34,759 nt of DNA from an uncultured Acetobacteraceae bacterium (GCA_937873225.1 CALMVN010000239.1:1-34759); one strand, 5' to 3'. Shown: positions 20,707 to 29,840, counted from the first letter of the stretch. Numbers and translations are program-made. Notes: generated by a model from the letters alone, not told the origin.

Positions 20707-23301
20707 TCACGCCCGCCACGCCGCCTCGACCGCCCGCATCAGCGCCTGCTCGTCATAGGGCTTGCGCAGAAGCACGGCGTGGCCGAGCGCCTTCCCGGCC
20801 TCGTCGCAGGCGTCCTCGCCGGTGGCGAACACCAGGCCGATCCCGGGCTGCCGCTCCAACGCAAGCCGGGCCAGCGCGACCCCGTCCAGGCCGGGCAGGC
20901 CGAGATCGGTCACCAGCACGTCGAAGCCGTGCCGGTCCAGCAGCTCCAGCGCCGCTTCCGCGCTGCTCGCCTGGGCGACCACGTGCGCCTGGCCCGCGAG
21001 CAGCTCGGCGCTGTTGTCGCGGATCAGCGCGTCGTCCTCCACCAGCAGAAGCTGCAGCGGACGCCGCCGGACGCGCATCGCCCGGACATCCCGCTCAACG
21101 GCAACGCCGCGCGCGGCCAGCACCTGGCGCAGCTTCCGTGCCAGCGCCTCCGACGTGTACGGCTTGGACAGCAGCTCGACGCCCGGATCGAGCCGGCCGC
21201 CCTGCATGATCGCGTTCTCGGTGTAGCCGGAGGTGAACAGCACCGCGAGGCCGGGGATGCGCTCCCGGGCAAGGCGCGCCAGCTCCGGGCCGCGCATCGG
21301 TCCCGGCATCACCACGTCGGTGAACAGCAGGTCGATCCGCACCCCGCTGTCCAGCAGGTTCAGCGCCGCCGCGGCGTCGCGCGCCTTGAGCACGCGGTAG
21401 CCGAGCTCGGCCAGCATCGCCACCACGGTGTCGCGCACGCCCTCGTTGTCCTCGGCGACCAGGACCGTTTCCGTGCCGCCCCGGACCGGCCCCGGCTCGA
21501 CCGCGGGCGCCACCTCCTCGACCTCGACCGTGCGCGGCAGCAACAGCCGGACCGTGGTGCCGCGGCCGGGCGCGCTGGTGATCCGGACATGGCCGCCGGA
21601 CTGCTTGACGAAGCCGTACACCATGGACAGCCCGAGGCCGGTGCCCTTGCCTTCCGGCTTGGTCGAGAAGAACGGCTCGAACGCCTGCTCCATCACCTCC
21701 GGCGTCATGCCGGCGCCGGTATCGGTCACAGCCACGGACACGTACTGGCCGGGCGCCGCCTCGCCGTGCCGGCCCGCCTGGTCCTCGTCCAGGGTGGCGT
21801 TGCCGGCCTCGATGAACAGGCGCCCCTGCGCGTCCATCGCGTCGCGGGCGTTGATCGCCAGGTTGAGCAGCGCGTTCTCCAGCTGCGCCGGGTCGACCAG
21901 CGTGTCCCACAGCCCGCCGGCGGTCGCGACCTCGATCTCGATCCCCTCGCCGAGCGAGCGGCGCAGCATGTCGTCGAGGCCGGCGATCAGCCGGTCGACC
22001 CGCACCACCCGGGGCTCCAGCGGCTGCCTGCGGCTGAAGGCGAGCAGCTGCGCCGACAGCCTGGCGCCGCGCGCGACCCCTTCCAGGGCGTTGGCGATGC
22101 GGCGCTCCGCGCGCGCGTTGCCGGCCACGTCTCGGCCCAGCAGCTGCAGGTTGCCGCTGACCACCTGCAGCAGGTTGTTGAAGTCGTGCGCCACGCCGCC
22201 GGTGAGCTTGCCGATCGCCTCCATCTTCTGCGACTGCCGCAGCCGCGCCTCGGCGGCCTCGCGCTCCGCCAGCGCCGCCGCCACCTGCTGTTCCAGCACC
22301 CGGGCGCGATGGCGCTCCTCCGCCAGCACCCGGACGCCGGACAGCGCCGCGGACAGCTGCGAGGCCAGCAGCTCGAAGAAGCGGTGGTAGTCCGGCGTCT
22401 GCGGCAGGCGGCGGTTGGCCGCCAGCACCAGCACCCCGGCCACGTCCCGCCCGGCATGAAGCGGCAGCAGCACCAGCCGGTCGGAGGCGGAGCCGGGCGG
22501 GTTGCGCATGAAGCGGCTTGCCTGCAGGACCTCGGCCGCACCGCCCGCCGCCACGCGCGCCACCGCCGCCAGCCTCGGATCGCCGCACCCCTCGGGCGAA
22601 GCGGGCGCCTCGGCCAGCTCCGGATCGGGAATGCCGCCATGCGCCGCGGCAAGGCCCAGCCTGTCCCGGTCGCGCAGGTAGACCAGCGCGCAGGGCACGT
22701 CGGCACCATCCGTCCCGGCCAGCGAGGCGACGAAGCGTCGCGCCGCCTCGGTCGCGGTCTCGCTGCGCGCCATCACCGACAGCGCCCCCAGCGTCCGCAG
22801 CCGGCGCTCGTCGGTGACCCGTCCGGTCTGGTCCGACACGATGCAGAACACGCCCGGGATGCCCTCCCCGTCGCGGACCGGGCTGTAGGACACGTCGAAA
22901 TACGTGTCCTCCTCGAAGCCGGAGCGTTGCTGGCGGAACAGGTGGCTGCGGCTGTCGAACGGGATGCCGGTGCGCTGCACGCCGCGCAGCAGCGGTTCCA
23001 GCATGTCCCACAGCGCCGCCCAGCCGAAGCGGGCGGGACGGCCGAGGGCGGCCGGGTGGTTGTTGCCGATCGCCGGCGCGAACGCGTCGTTGTAGAGCGC
23101 CACCAGCTCCGGGCCCCAGAACAGGCAGATCTGCGCGCTCGACGACAGCACCAGGCCGAGTGCCGCCTTCAGGCTGTCCGGCCACGCGTCCGGGATCCCG
23201 AGCGGCGAGCCCGACCAGTCGGCGGTCCGCAGCCGCGCGCCGCAATCGCCGCCGTGCAGGAAGAGCGGCGAGCGCCGGACATCGTGGAGGAAAGCGTTCA
23301 C
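20707..23301 (-). CDS. Hybrid sensor histidine kinase with two receiver domains
   Basis: An 864-aa soluble (no membrane segment seen) kinase. Order: PAS-like sensor (about 20-165, SSAQICLFWGPELVALYNDAF), GAF domain (about 170-320), coiled coil, HisKA with His372 (GGVAHDFNNLLQ), HATPase_c with N-box (NLAINARDAMD), G1 DTGAGM (Asp527) and G2 GKGTGLGLSM, then REC1 (Asp662 in LLFTDVVMPG) and REC2 (Asp799 in LVTDLGLPG). This is a phosphorelay-type architecture; no separate response regulator or output gene is adjacent. A GTG at 23301 with AGGA five bases upstream is the likely start; the frame is open to 23538 but that extension is not protein-like. It is divergent from the lysine-catabolic genes. 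Confidence 0.93.
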   Translation of the reverse strand: MNAFLHDVRRSPLFLHGGDCGARLRTADWSGSPLGIPDAWPDSLKAALGLVLSSSAQICLFWGPELVALYNDAFAPAIGNNHPAALGRPARFGWAALWDMLEPLLRGVQRTGIPFDSRSHLFRQQRSGFEEDTYFDVSYSPVRDGEGIPGVFCIVSDQTGRVTDERRLRTLGALSVMARSETATEAARRFVASLAGTDGADVPCALVYLRDRDRLGLAAAHGGIPDPELAEAPASPEGCGDPRLAAVARVAAGGAAEVLQASRFMRNPPGSASDRLVLLPLHAGRDVAGVLVLAANRRLPQTPDYHRFFELLASQLSAALSGVRVLAEERHRARVLEQQVAAALAEREAAEARLRQSQKMEAIGKLTGGVAHDFNNLLQVVSGNLQLLGRDVAGNARAERRIANALEGVARGARLSAQLLAFSRRQPLEPRVVRVDRLIAGLDDMLRRSLGEGIEIEVATAGGLWDTLVDPAQLENALLNLAINARDAMDAQGRLFIEAGNATLDEDQAGRHGEAAPGQYVSVAVTDTGAGMTPEVMEQAFEPFFSTKPEGKGTGLGLSMVYGFVKQSGGHVRITSAPGRGTTVRLLLPRTVEVEEVAPAVEPGPVRGGTETVLVAEDNEGVRDTVVAMLAELGYRVLKARDAAAALNLLDSGVRIDLLFTDVVMPGPMRGPELARLARERIPGLAVLFTSGYTENAIMQGGRLDPGVELLSKPYTSEALARKLRQVLAARGVAVERDVRAMRVRRRPLQLLLVEDDALIRDNSAELLAGQAHVVAQASSAEAALELLDRHGFDVLVTDLGLPGLDGVALARLALERQPGIGLVFATGEDACDEAGKALGHAVLLRKPYDEQALMRAVEAAWRA

Positions 23302-23415
23302 AGCGGTCCTGTCAGGCCGTGGCGGGGGCCGCACGCCGGATCGTGACCGGTCCTGCGTGTGGCCGGACGGATTAGGCACGCTTTTCCGTTGCCAGACCAT
23401 TACGTTTCCGCTCGA

Positions 23416-23461
23416 ACCGTCCCGGATGTCGGCTTGTCCGGCATTTCGCGGCCGGGACGGT
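23416..23461. repeat. 10-bp inverted repeat in the kinase-lysDH intergenic region
   Basis: ACCGTCCCGG (23416-23425) and CCGGGACGGT (23452-23461), perfectly complementary with a 26-base spacer that itself can fold (TGTCGG-CTTGT-CCGGCA, one G-T pair). It lies about 105 bases upstream of the lysine dehydrogenase ATG, and it could be an operator or a 5' leader structure. Confidence 0.4.
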
Positions 23462-23564
23462 CGTTCCGCCGCACCGGCAGGCGTACCGCCGCCGATCGGC
23501 GCATGGCATCCGCCGGGCGCGGCCGCCATCCTGTGCACCGGACAAAAGGGGAGGGCAGCAGCCC

Positions 23565-24689
23565 ATGCGCAGGATCGCCATCGTGGGTGCCGGCAAGATC
23601 GGCTCGATGATCGCCGAGATGCTGGCTTCCTGCGGCAGCTACGCGGTGAGCGTGCTCGACCGCGACCCGGCGCAGCTGGCCCGGCTTCAGGTTTCGGGCC
23701 CGATCACCCGCACGCCCGTCGACATCGCCGACGCGTCGGCGCTGACCGGGGCGCTGTCGGGCAGCTTCGCGGTGCTGAACGCGGGCCCGTTCCAGCTGAC
23801 CACGCGCATCGCCACGGCGGCGTGCGAGGCCGGCGCGCACTACCTCGACCTGACCGAGGACGTCGCCAGCACACGCACCGTCCGGGCGCTGGCGGACGGC
23901 GCCGACAGCGCCTTCATCCCGCAATGCGGCCTGGCGCCCGGCTTCGTCACCATCGTCGCCAACGACCTGATCAACCGCTTCGACAGCCTCCATGACGTGC
24001 GCATGCGTGTCGGCGCCCTGCCGCAGTTCCCGGTGGGCCCGCTCGGCTACAACCTCACCTGGAGCACCGACGGCGTCATCAACGAGTACTGCGAGCCCTG
24101 CGAGGCGATCGTCGACGGCCAGCTCCGCCACACCCTGCCGCTGGAGGAGGTGGAGCCCTTCGCCCTCGACGGCGTGCAGTACGAGGCGTTCAACACCTCC
24201 GGCGGCCTCGGCTCCCTGTGCGACACCCTGCTCGGCCGGGTGCGCAACCTGAACTACCGCACCATCCGTTATCCGGGCCACGCCGCGATCATGCGCGTGC
24301 TGCTCAACGACCTCGGCCTGCGCGACCGCCGCCCGCTGCTCAAGGACATCCTGGACACCGCGGTCCCGGCCACCACCCAGGACGTGGTGATCGTGTTCGT
24401 GTCCGTAACCGGCCAGTCCGGCGGCCGGCTGACGCAGCACTCCTATGCCCGGCACATCCGCGCCGCCGAGATCGGCGGGGTGACGCGCAGCGCGATCCAG
24501 ATCACCACCGCGTCCGGCATCTGCGCCGTGCTCGACCTGCTGGCCGAGGGCCGCCTGCCGCAGCGCGGCTTCGTGCGGCAGGAGCAGGTGGCGCTGCCGG
24601 ACTTCCTGGCCAACCGGTTCGGCCGCAACTATGCCGATCCCCAGGCGGGCGACCTGGCGCCGCCCGCCGCCGCCCAGCACGCCGCCTGA
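23565..24689 (+). CDS. lysDH: L-lysine 6-dehydrogenase (saccharopine dehydrogenase family)
   Basis: Oxidises the epsilon-amino group of lysine to allysine, which cyclises to piperideine-6-carboxylate. The 374-aa length fits lysine 6-dehydrogenase and not the bifunctional LKR/SDH. The Rossmann motif is GAGKIG (8-13). Family segments include HYLDLTEDV, FIPQCGLAPGFVTIVANDL, GYNLTWSTDGVINEYCEPCEA, YEAFNTSGGLG, YRTIRYPGHAAIM and ITTASGICAVLDLLAEG. I judge this closer to the Agrobacterium/Geobacillus lysine dehydrogenase than to saccharopine reductases, from memory of those sequences. GGGGAGG lies about 10 bases before the ATG. The aldehyde dehydrogenase 20 bases downstream would act on its product. 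Confidence 0.85.
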   Translation: MRRIAIVGAGKIGSMIAEMLASCGSYAVSVLDRDPAQLARLQVSGPITRTPVDIADASALTGALSGSFAVLNAGPFQLTTRIATAACEAGAHYLDLTEDVASTRTVRALADGADSAFIPQCGLAPGFVTIVANDLINRFDSLHDVRMRVGALPQFPVGPLGYNLTWSTDGVINEYCEPCEAIVDGQLRHTLPLEEVEPFALDGVQYEAFNTSGGLGSLCDTLLGRVRNLNYRTIRYPGHAAIMRVLLNDLGLRDRRPLLKDILDTAVPATTQDVVIVFVSVTGQSGGRLTQHSYARHIRAAEIGGVTRSAIQITTASGICAVLDLLAEGRLPQRGFVRQEQVALPDFLANRFGRNYADPQAGDLAPPAAAQHAA

Positions 24690-24709
24690 TCAACGGGAGC
24701 CACGACAGC

Positions 24710-26251
24710 ATGAACCAGATGAGCATCCCGCCCGTGGCCGCGGAAGCGGCCGAGATCCTGGCGCGTCTTGGAGTCGACGGCGCCCTGCTGTCCGGCGGCA
24801 CCCTCCAGGCGCGCTCGCCCCTGACCGGCGAGGAAACCGCACGGCTCCACGAGGACGATGCCGGCGCGGTGGCGGACAGGATCGGGCGCGCGCACGCCGC
24901 CTTTCTCGCCTGGCGCGCCGTGCCGGCCCCCAGGCGCGGCGAGCTCGTGCGCCTGCTCGGCGAGGAGCTGCGCCAGTGGAGGCCGGAGCTGGGACGGCTG
25001 GTGACGCTGGAAGCCGGCAAGATCGGCTCCGAGGGCCTGGGCGAGGTGCAGGAGATGATCGACATCTGCGACTTCGCGGTCGGCCTGTCGCGCCAGCTCC
25101 ACGGCCTGACCATCGCCACCGAGCGTCCCCACCACCGCATGATGGAAACCTGGCACCCGCTCGGCGTGGTCGGCGTGATCTCCGCCTTCAACTTTCCCGT
25201 GGCGGTGTGGGCCTGGAACGCGGCGCTGGCGCTGGTGTGCGGCAACAGCGTGGTGTGGAAGCCGTCGGAGAAGACGCCGCTGACCGCGCTGGCGGTGCAC
25301 GCCCTGGTCGGCCGGGCGATCGCCCGCTTCGGCGCTGACGCCCCGGACGGGCTGTGCGCCCTGCTGATCGGCGGCCGCGCCGTCGGCGAGGCGCTGGTCG
25401 CCGACCGCCGCGTGGCGCTGGTGTCCGCTACCGGCTCGACCGCCATGGGACGCGCGGTGGCGCCGGTGCTGGCGGCGCGGTTCGCGCGGCAGATCCTGGA
25501 GCTCGGCGGCAACAACGCCGCCATCGTGGCTCCCAGCGCCGACCTGGACCTCGCCCTGCGCGGGGTCGCGTTCGCCGCCATGGGCACCGCCGGGCAGCGC
25601 TGCACCACCTTGCGCCGCCTGTTCGTGCACGAGGCCGTCTATGACCGGTTCGTGTCCCGGCTCAAGGCGGCCTACGGCTCGGTGCGCGTGGGCGACCCGC
25701 GCGAGCCGGGCGTGCTGGTCGGCCCGCTGATCGACCGCGCCGCCCATGACGGGATGCGCGCGGCGCTGGCGGAAGCGGAAGCGGCCGGCGGACGCGTCAC
25801 TGGCGGCGAGCGGATCGCGGTCGGCGGCGAGGACGCGTTCTACGTGCGGCCGGCCCTGGTGGAGTTGCCGCAGGGACCCGCCGGACAGCCGGCGGTGATG
25901 AAGCGGGAAACCTTCGCGCCGATCCTGTACGTCCTGCGCTACACCGCGCTCGACGACGCGATCGCGGCGCAGAACGACGTCGGCGCCGGCCTGTCCTCCG
26001 CGATCTTCACCCTGGACCTGCGCGAGGCGGAGCGTTTCGTGTCGGTCGAGGGCTCCGATTGCGGCATCGCCAACGTCAACATCGGCCCGTCCGGCGCCGA
26101 GATCGGCGGGGCGTTCGGTGGCGAGAAGGAAACCGGCGGCGGCCGCGAGTCCGGCTCCGACAGCTGGCGCGCCTACATGCGCCGCGCCACCAATACCATC
26201 AACCACGGCACCACGCTGCCGCTGGCGCAGGGGGTGGTGTTCGACGTCTGA
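24710..26251 (+). CDS. ALDH7-type 2-aminoadipate-6-semialdehyde / piperideine-6-carboxylate dehydrogenase
   Basis: A 513-aa NAD-dependent aldehyde dehydrogenase of the antiquitin (ALDH7) subfamily. It would oxidise allysine to 2-aminoadipate. Catalytic residues: Asn161 (SAFNFPVAVW), Lys184 (VVWKPSEKTPL), Glu264 (LELGGNN) and the nucleophile Cys298 in GTAGQRCTTLRRL, a segment characteristic of ALDH7. The C-terminal GGAFGGEKETGGGRESGSD is also typical. The corresponding Pseudomonas gene is called amaB or pcd. With lysDH upstream it completes a two-step lysine-to-aminoadipate route. The ATG at 24710 has GGGAG upstream; ATG 24719 is an alternative. Confidence 0.92.
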   Translation: MNQMSIPPVAAEAAEILARLGVDGALLSGGTLQARSPLTGEETARLHEDDAGAVADRIGRAHAAFLAWRAVPAPRRGELVRLLGEELRQWRPELGRLVTLEAGKIGSEGLGEVQEMIDICDFAVGLSRQLHGLTIATERPHHRMMETWHPLGVVGVISAFNFPVAVWAWNAALALVCGNSVVWKPSEKTPLTALAVHALVGRAIARFGADAPDGLCALLIGGRAVGEALVADRRVALVSATGSTAMGRAVAPVLAARFARQILELGGNNAAIVAPSADLDLALRGVAFAAMGTAGQRCTTLRRLFVHEAVYDRFVSRLKAAYGSVRVGDPREPGVLVGPLIDRAAHDGMRAALAEAEAAGGRVTGGERIAVGGEDAFYVRPALVELPQGPAGQPAVMKRETFAPILYVLRYTALDDAIAAQNDVGAGLSSAIFTLDLREAERFVSVEGSDCGIANVNIGPSGAEIGGAFGGEKETGGGRESGSDSWRAYMRRATNTINHGTTLPLAQGVVFDV

Positions 26252-26285
26252 CGACTGCCCGGCGCAACCCGGGAACCCCGCGACG

Positions 26286-26304
26286 CGCTGCATCCCCTGC
26301 AGCG
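26286..26304 (+). repeat. 7-bp hairpin just ahead of the sulfite oxidase gene
   Basis: CGCTGCA (26286-26292), loop TCCCC, TGCAGCG (26298-26304). The stem ends where the ribosome-binding sequence (GGGAG) begins, 12 bases before the ATG. No T-tract is present, so it is more likely to affect translation or mRNA processing than to terminate. Confidence 0.4.
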
Positions 26305-26315
26305 GGAGCGTGTCG

Positions 26316-27410
26316 ATGCCGGGCCTGTCCAAGCGGCCATCGAAGCCGGAGCTGATCGTCCATTCGGCCAGCCCGTTCAACGCCGAGCCGCGGCCGGACC
26401 GGCTGGCCGCGTCGTTCCTGACCGCCACTCCGGACTTCTACGTCCGCAGCCACGGCGACATTCCCGAACCGGACGGCCCTGCCCACCGCCTCGCCGTCGA
26501 CGGGCAGGTGGCAACCAGGCTGTCCGTGTCGGTCGCGGAGCTGGCGGCACGGTTCGCCGCGCACGAGGTCGAGGCGGCGCTGCAATGCGCCGGCAACCGG
26601 CGCGCCGACATGCAGGCGGTGCGTCCGACCACCGGCGACCCCTGGGGCGTGGGCGCGATCGGCAACGCCCGCTGGAGCGGGGTTCGCCTGGCCGACGTGC
26701 TGCGGGCGGCCGGCGTGGACGCGGGCGCCGACCTGCACGTCGCGTTCTCCTGCCTCGATCGGTGCGAGGTGGGCGGGGAGCGGTTCCGCTACGGCGCCTC
26801 GATCCCGCTCGCCAAGGCCCTGGCGCCCGAGGTTCTGCTCGCCACCGGCATGAACGGCGCCCCGCTGACGCCGGAGCACGGCTATCCGCTTCGCGCCGTG
26901 GTGCCGGGCTATGCCGGGGTGCGCAGCCCGAAATGGCTGTGCGCGATCACCGTGCGGCGCGAGCCCTCCGACAACCACATCCAGCAGCGCGACTACAGGC
27001 TGCTGCCGCCCGACGAGACGGGGGATGCGCCCGACTGGTCGCGCGGCGTCACCATCGACGAGATGCCGGTCAACGCCGCCATCTGCGTCCCGGCCCGCTG
27101 TGCCGAGCTGCCGGCCGGCCGGACCGAGGTGTCGGGCTGGGCGATGGCCTCGTCGCGCCGGGTCGCCCGTGTGGACGTGTCGTGCGACGGCGGCCGGCAC
27201 TGGCACCAGGCCAGCCTCCGGCACGGCGCGTCCCCCTGGAGCTGGACCCTGTGGCGGATCGCGCTCGACCTGCCCCGGGGCGGGCAAGAGCTGACGGTGC
27301 GCGCCTGGGACGCCGCCGGGCAGACCCAGCCCTCGACGCCGGAGGAGGTGTGGAACGTGAAGGGCTACCTCAGCACCGCCTGGCACCGCATCCGCGTCAC
27401 CGCGATCTGA
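26316..27410 (+). CDS. Sulfite-oxidase-family molybdenum enzyme
   Basis: A 364-aa molybdopterin-dependent oxidoreductase. The oxidoreductase domain (about 15-220) contains the Mo-ligand cysteine Cys91 in ALQCAGNRRADM, followed by GDPWGVGAIGNARWSGV and the pterin-contact region NGAPLTPEHGYPLRAVVPGYAG. The C-terminal Mo-co dimerisation domain (about 245-360) has VSGWAMASSRRVARVDVSCDGG and ends WNVKGYLSTAWHRI. It resembles eukaryotic sulfite oxidase core and SoxC, but there is no Tat or Sec signal and no heme domain, so it is probably cytoplasmic with an unknown electron acceptor. GGGAG precedes the ATG by about 7 bases. The true substrate is not certain. Confidence 0.9.
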   Translation: MPGLSKRPSKPELIVHSASPFNAEPRPDRLAASFLTATPDFYVRSHGDIPEPDGPAHRLAVDGQVATRLSVSVAELAARFAAHEVEAALQCAGNRRADMQAVRPTTGDPWGVGAIGNARWSGVRLADVLRAAGVDAGADLHVAFSCLDRCEVGGERFRYGASIPLAKALAPEVLLATGMNGAPLTPEHGYPLRAVVPGYAGVRSPKWLCAITVRREPSDNHIQQRDYRLLPPDETGDAPDWSRGVTIDEMPVNAAICVPARCAELPAGRTEVSGWAMASSRRVARVDVSCDGGRHWHQASLRHGASPWSWTLWRIALDLPRGGQELTVRAWDAAGQTQPSTPEEVWNVKGYLSTAWHRIRVTAI

Positions 27411-27513
27411 ACGCCGTTCAGGATTCGCGCCGTCCTGCGGATGCAGCGCGACCCTTCCCGCGGCGTTGTCCGGGGCGCAGGCCGCTTCCGCGGCACGCCA
27501 GGGGGATCCTTCC

Positions 27514-28971
27514 ATGTCGGACCACGCGGACACGCCGACGCTGCACGACCTGCCGATCGGCCTGGACGCGACGGGGACGCGCCGGGAAACCGACTCCATG
27601 GGCGAGATCGCGGTGCCGGCGGACCGCTACTGGGGCGCCCAGGCGCAGCGCTCGCTGGAGCACTTCTCCATCGGCCAGGACCGCATGCCGATCGCCGTGT
27701 CGCGCGCCTACGGCATCGTCAAGAAGGCGGCGATGCTGGTGAACGCGGAGGAGGGCCGGCTGCCGCCGTGGAAGGCCGCCGCCATGCTCCGCGCCGCCGA
27801 CGAGGTGATCGACGGCCGGCTCGACGCGCACTTCCCGTTGTTCGTGTACCAGACCGGGTCGGGCACGCAGTCCAACATGAACTGCAACGAGGTGATCTCC
27901 AACCGGGCGATCCAGCTGCTCGGCGGCACGGTCGGCTCCAAGGTGCCGGTGCACCCGAACGACGACGTCAACATGGGCCAGTCCAGCAACGACACCTTTC
28001 CCGCCGCCATGCACGTGGCGACGCTCCAGGCGCTGGAGCACCGTCTGCTGCCCGAGCTCGACGCGCTCGCCGCCGCGATCGAGCGCAAGGCGGCCGAATG
28101 GCACGACGTGGTCAAGATCGGCCGCACCCACCTGCAGGACGCGGTGCCGCTCACCGTGGGCCAGGAATGGTCCGGCTACGCCCACCAGCTGCGCGACGCG
28201 ACCGCCGCCCTGCGTGGCACAGGGCGCGGCCTGCTGGAACTGGCCGTCGGCGGCACCGCGGTCGGCACCGGCATCGCGGCCCCTCCGGGCTTCGGCGTCC
28301 GCGTCGCCGCGCGCATCGCCGAGCTGACCGGGCAGCCGTTCGTGACCGCGCCGAACAAGTTCGCCGCCCAGGGCTCGCTGGACGCCATGGTGCGCGTGTC
28401 CGCCGCCCTGCGCGGCGTGGCGGTGGCGCTGATCAAGATCGCCAACGACATGCGCTGGCTGGCGTCGGGCCCGCGCTGCGGCCTGGGCGAGCTGCACCTG
28501 CCGGAGAACGAGCCCGGCTCCTCCATCATGCCGGGCAAGGTCAACCCGACCCAGTGCGAGGCGATCGTGATGATCGGCATCCAGGTGATCGGCGACGACA
28601 CCGCGGTCGCCTTCGCCGGCTCCCAGGGCAACTTCGAGCTGAACGCGATGCGCCCGGTGATCATCAACGACGTGCTGCGCTCGATCAACAACCTCCACGA
28701 CGGCGTGCGCAACTTCCGCCGCTACTCGGTGGAGGGCACCCGGCTCGACCGCGAGCGCATCGCCGAGCACCTCCGGAACTCGGTGATGCTGGTCACGGCG
28801 TTGTCGCCGGTGATCGGCTACGACGCCGCCGCCCGCATCGCGCACGAGGCGATGCAGCACGGCCTGACCCTGAAGCAGGCGGCACTGCGCTCCGGGCTGC
28901 TGTCGGAAGACGCGTTCGACCGGGCGGTGGATCCGCGCCAGCTGGTCGGGACCGGGCTCGCCGGCGCTTGA
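27514..28971 (+). CDS. fumC: Class II fumarate hydratase
   Basis: A 485-aa iron-independent fumarase that interconverts fumarate and malate in the TCA cycle. Motifs: QTGSGTQSNMNCNEV, HPNDDVNMGQSSND, the GRTHLQDAVPL segment with His206 (E. coli His188) and the lyase signature GSSIMPGKVNPTQ (335-347) with the catalytic Ser. An N-terminal extension of about 20 residues precedes the usual start region. GGGGGA precedes the ATG at 27514. Aspartase is a relative but the sequence reads as fumarase throughout. Confidence 0.96.
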   Translation: MSDHADTPTLHDLPIGLDATGTRRETDSMGEIAVPADRYWGAQAQRSLEHFSIGQDRMPIAVSRAYGIVKKAAMLVNAEEGRLPPWKAAAMLRAADEVIDGRLDAHFPLFVYQTGSGTQSNMNCNEVISNRAIQLLGGTVGSKVPVHPNDDVNMGQSSNDTFPAAMHVATLQALEHRLLPELDALAAAIERKAAEWHDVVKIGRTHLQDAVPLTVGQEWSGYAHQLRDATAALRGTGRGLLELAVGGTAVGTGIAAPPGFGVRVAARIAELTGQPFVTAPNKFAAQGSLDAMVRVSAALRGVAVALIKIANDMRWLASGPRCGLGELHLPENEPGSSIMPGKVNPTQCEAIVMIGIQVIGDDTAVAFAGSQGNFELNAMRPVIINDVLRSINNLHDGVRNFRRYSVEGTRLDRERIAEHLRNSVMLVTALSPVIGYDAAARIAHEAMQHGLTLKQAALRSGLLSEDAFDRAVDPRQLVGTGLAGA

Positions 28972-29064
28972 GGGTCCAGGCCGGATCGGGCGAAACGCTG
29001 CGCGAACGGGCGCAGGCGTGCCGGCCGATCTCCTCGACTGCTGGCGGCGCCTGCGTGATCGTGT

Positions 29065-29817
29065 TCAGAGCAGGCCGTTGCCGTTCCTTGACGCCTCCCG
29101 TGTCGGGATCGCTTGCGGGAAGCCCCAGTGCTCGACGAGCCTGCCGGCCTCGACGCGATACAGGTCGAGATATACGCAGGGTTCGCCGTCGTGCGTTCCC
29201 CTGGCGGCGATGAAGACGAGATCGCCCTGGCCTGCGAACAGCACGATCTCGTCGATCGTCCTCGACCGGGTCAGCACGGCGAGGTCGCGCTCGAAGGCAG
29301 CGACCCCGTCCCGGACGCCGGGCTCGTGGCGGATCTGAAGGTCGCCGGACATGTAGTCCTTGATCCGGTCGTGCCGTCCGCCGATGTGCACGGTCTCGTA
29401 GTAGTCCCGCACGACGGCCTTGTTCCTGTCCGCGTCCTGCCCACCCATGAACCCATTCGGCCCGTCGGTCTGGGTGTGCCCGTCCTCGTTCGGGGGAGCG
29501 GCGGGCGCCGCGAAACGCCAGTGCTCGACCAGGAGACCGTTCTCGAACCGGAACACGGCGAAGAACACCTCGCCCTCGTCGCCGACACCGCTCCGGCCAT
29601 GGGCCACGACGAACGGGCCGTCCTCGATCAGCCTTGCGATCTCCAGGCCGCCCGCCGGCCGGGCCGCCTGCTCGCGCAGCCCCTCCACGCCGTCCGCGAC
29701 AGCTGGATCGTGCTGGACGAACCCGTCCGGGCTCACGTCCCTGGTCGCCAAGTCCGCATCGCCGGACGAGACGCCCCGAAGCAGCGCCGCCGCCTTTTCC
29801 GCATTGTTCAACGCCAT
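29065..29817 (-). CDS. Tandem SnoaL/NTF2-like protein
   Basis: A 250-aa protein made of two NTF2-fold (SnoaL-like) halves, about 1-110 and 128-250. The halves end in matching segments: FRFENGLLVEHWRF and YRVEAGRLVEHWGF. The halves are joined by a Gly/Asp/Pro-rich linker. Such domains bind small hydrophobic molecules or act as cyclases and isomerases; the substrate is unknown. It is the last gene of the minus-strand cluster, 23 bases after the SDR gene, and converges on fumC. Confidence 0.8.
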   Translation of the reverse strand: MALNNAEKAAALLRGVSSGDADLATRDVSPDGFVQHDPAVADGVEGLREQAARPAGGLEIARLIEDGPFVVAHGRSGVGDEGEVFFAVFRFENGLLVEHWRFAAPAAPPNEDGHTQTDGPNGFMGGQDADRNKAVVRDYYETVHIGGRHDRIKDYMSGDLQIRHEPGVRDGVAAFERDLAVLTRSRTIDEIVLFAGQGDLVFIAARGTHDGEPCVYLDLYRVEAGRLVEHWGFPQAIPTREASRNGNGLL

Positions 29818-29840
29818 CTTCTACTTTCCGTCACGAGCCG

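Noticed and set aside
20779-23346. 855-residue plus-strand open frame opposite the hybrid kinase
   Set aside because: The minus strand carries every kinase and receiver motif; this frame is its shadow.
27441-29213. 590-residue plus-strand frame overlapping fumC
   Set aside because: Arg/Pro-rich out-of-frame shadow of fumC.
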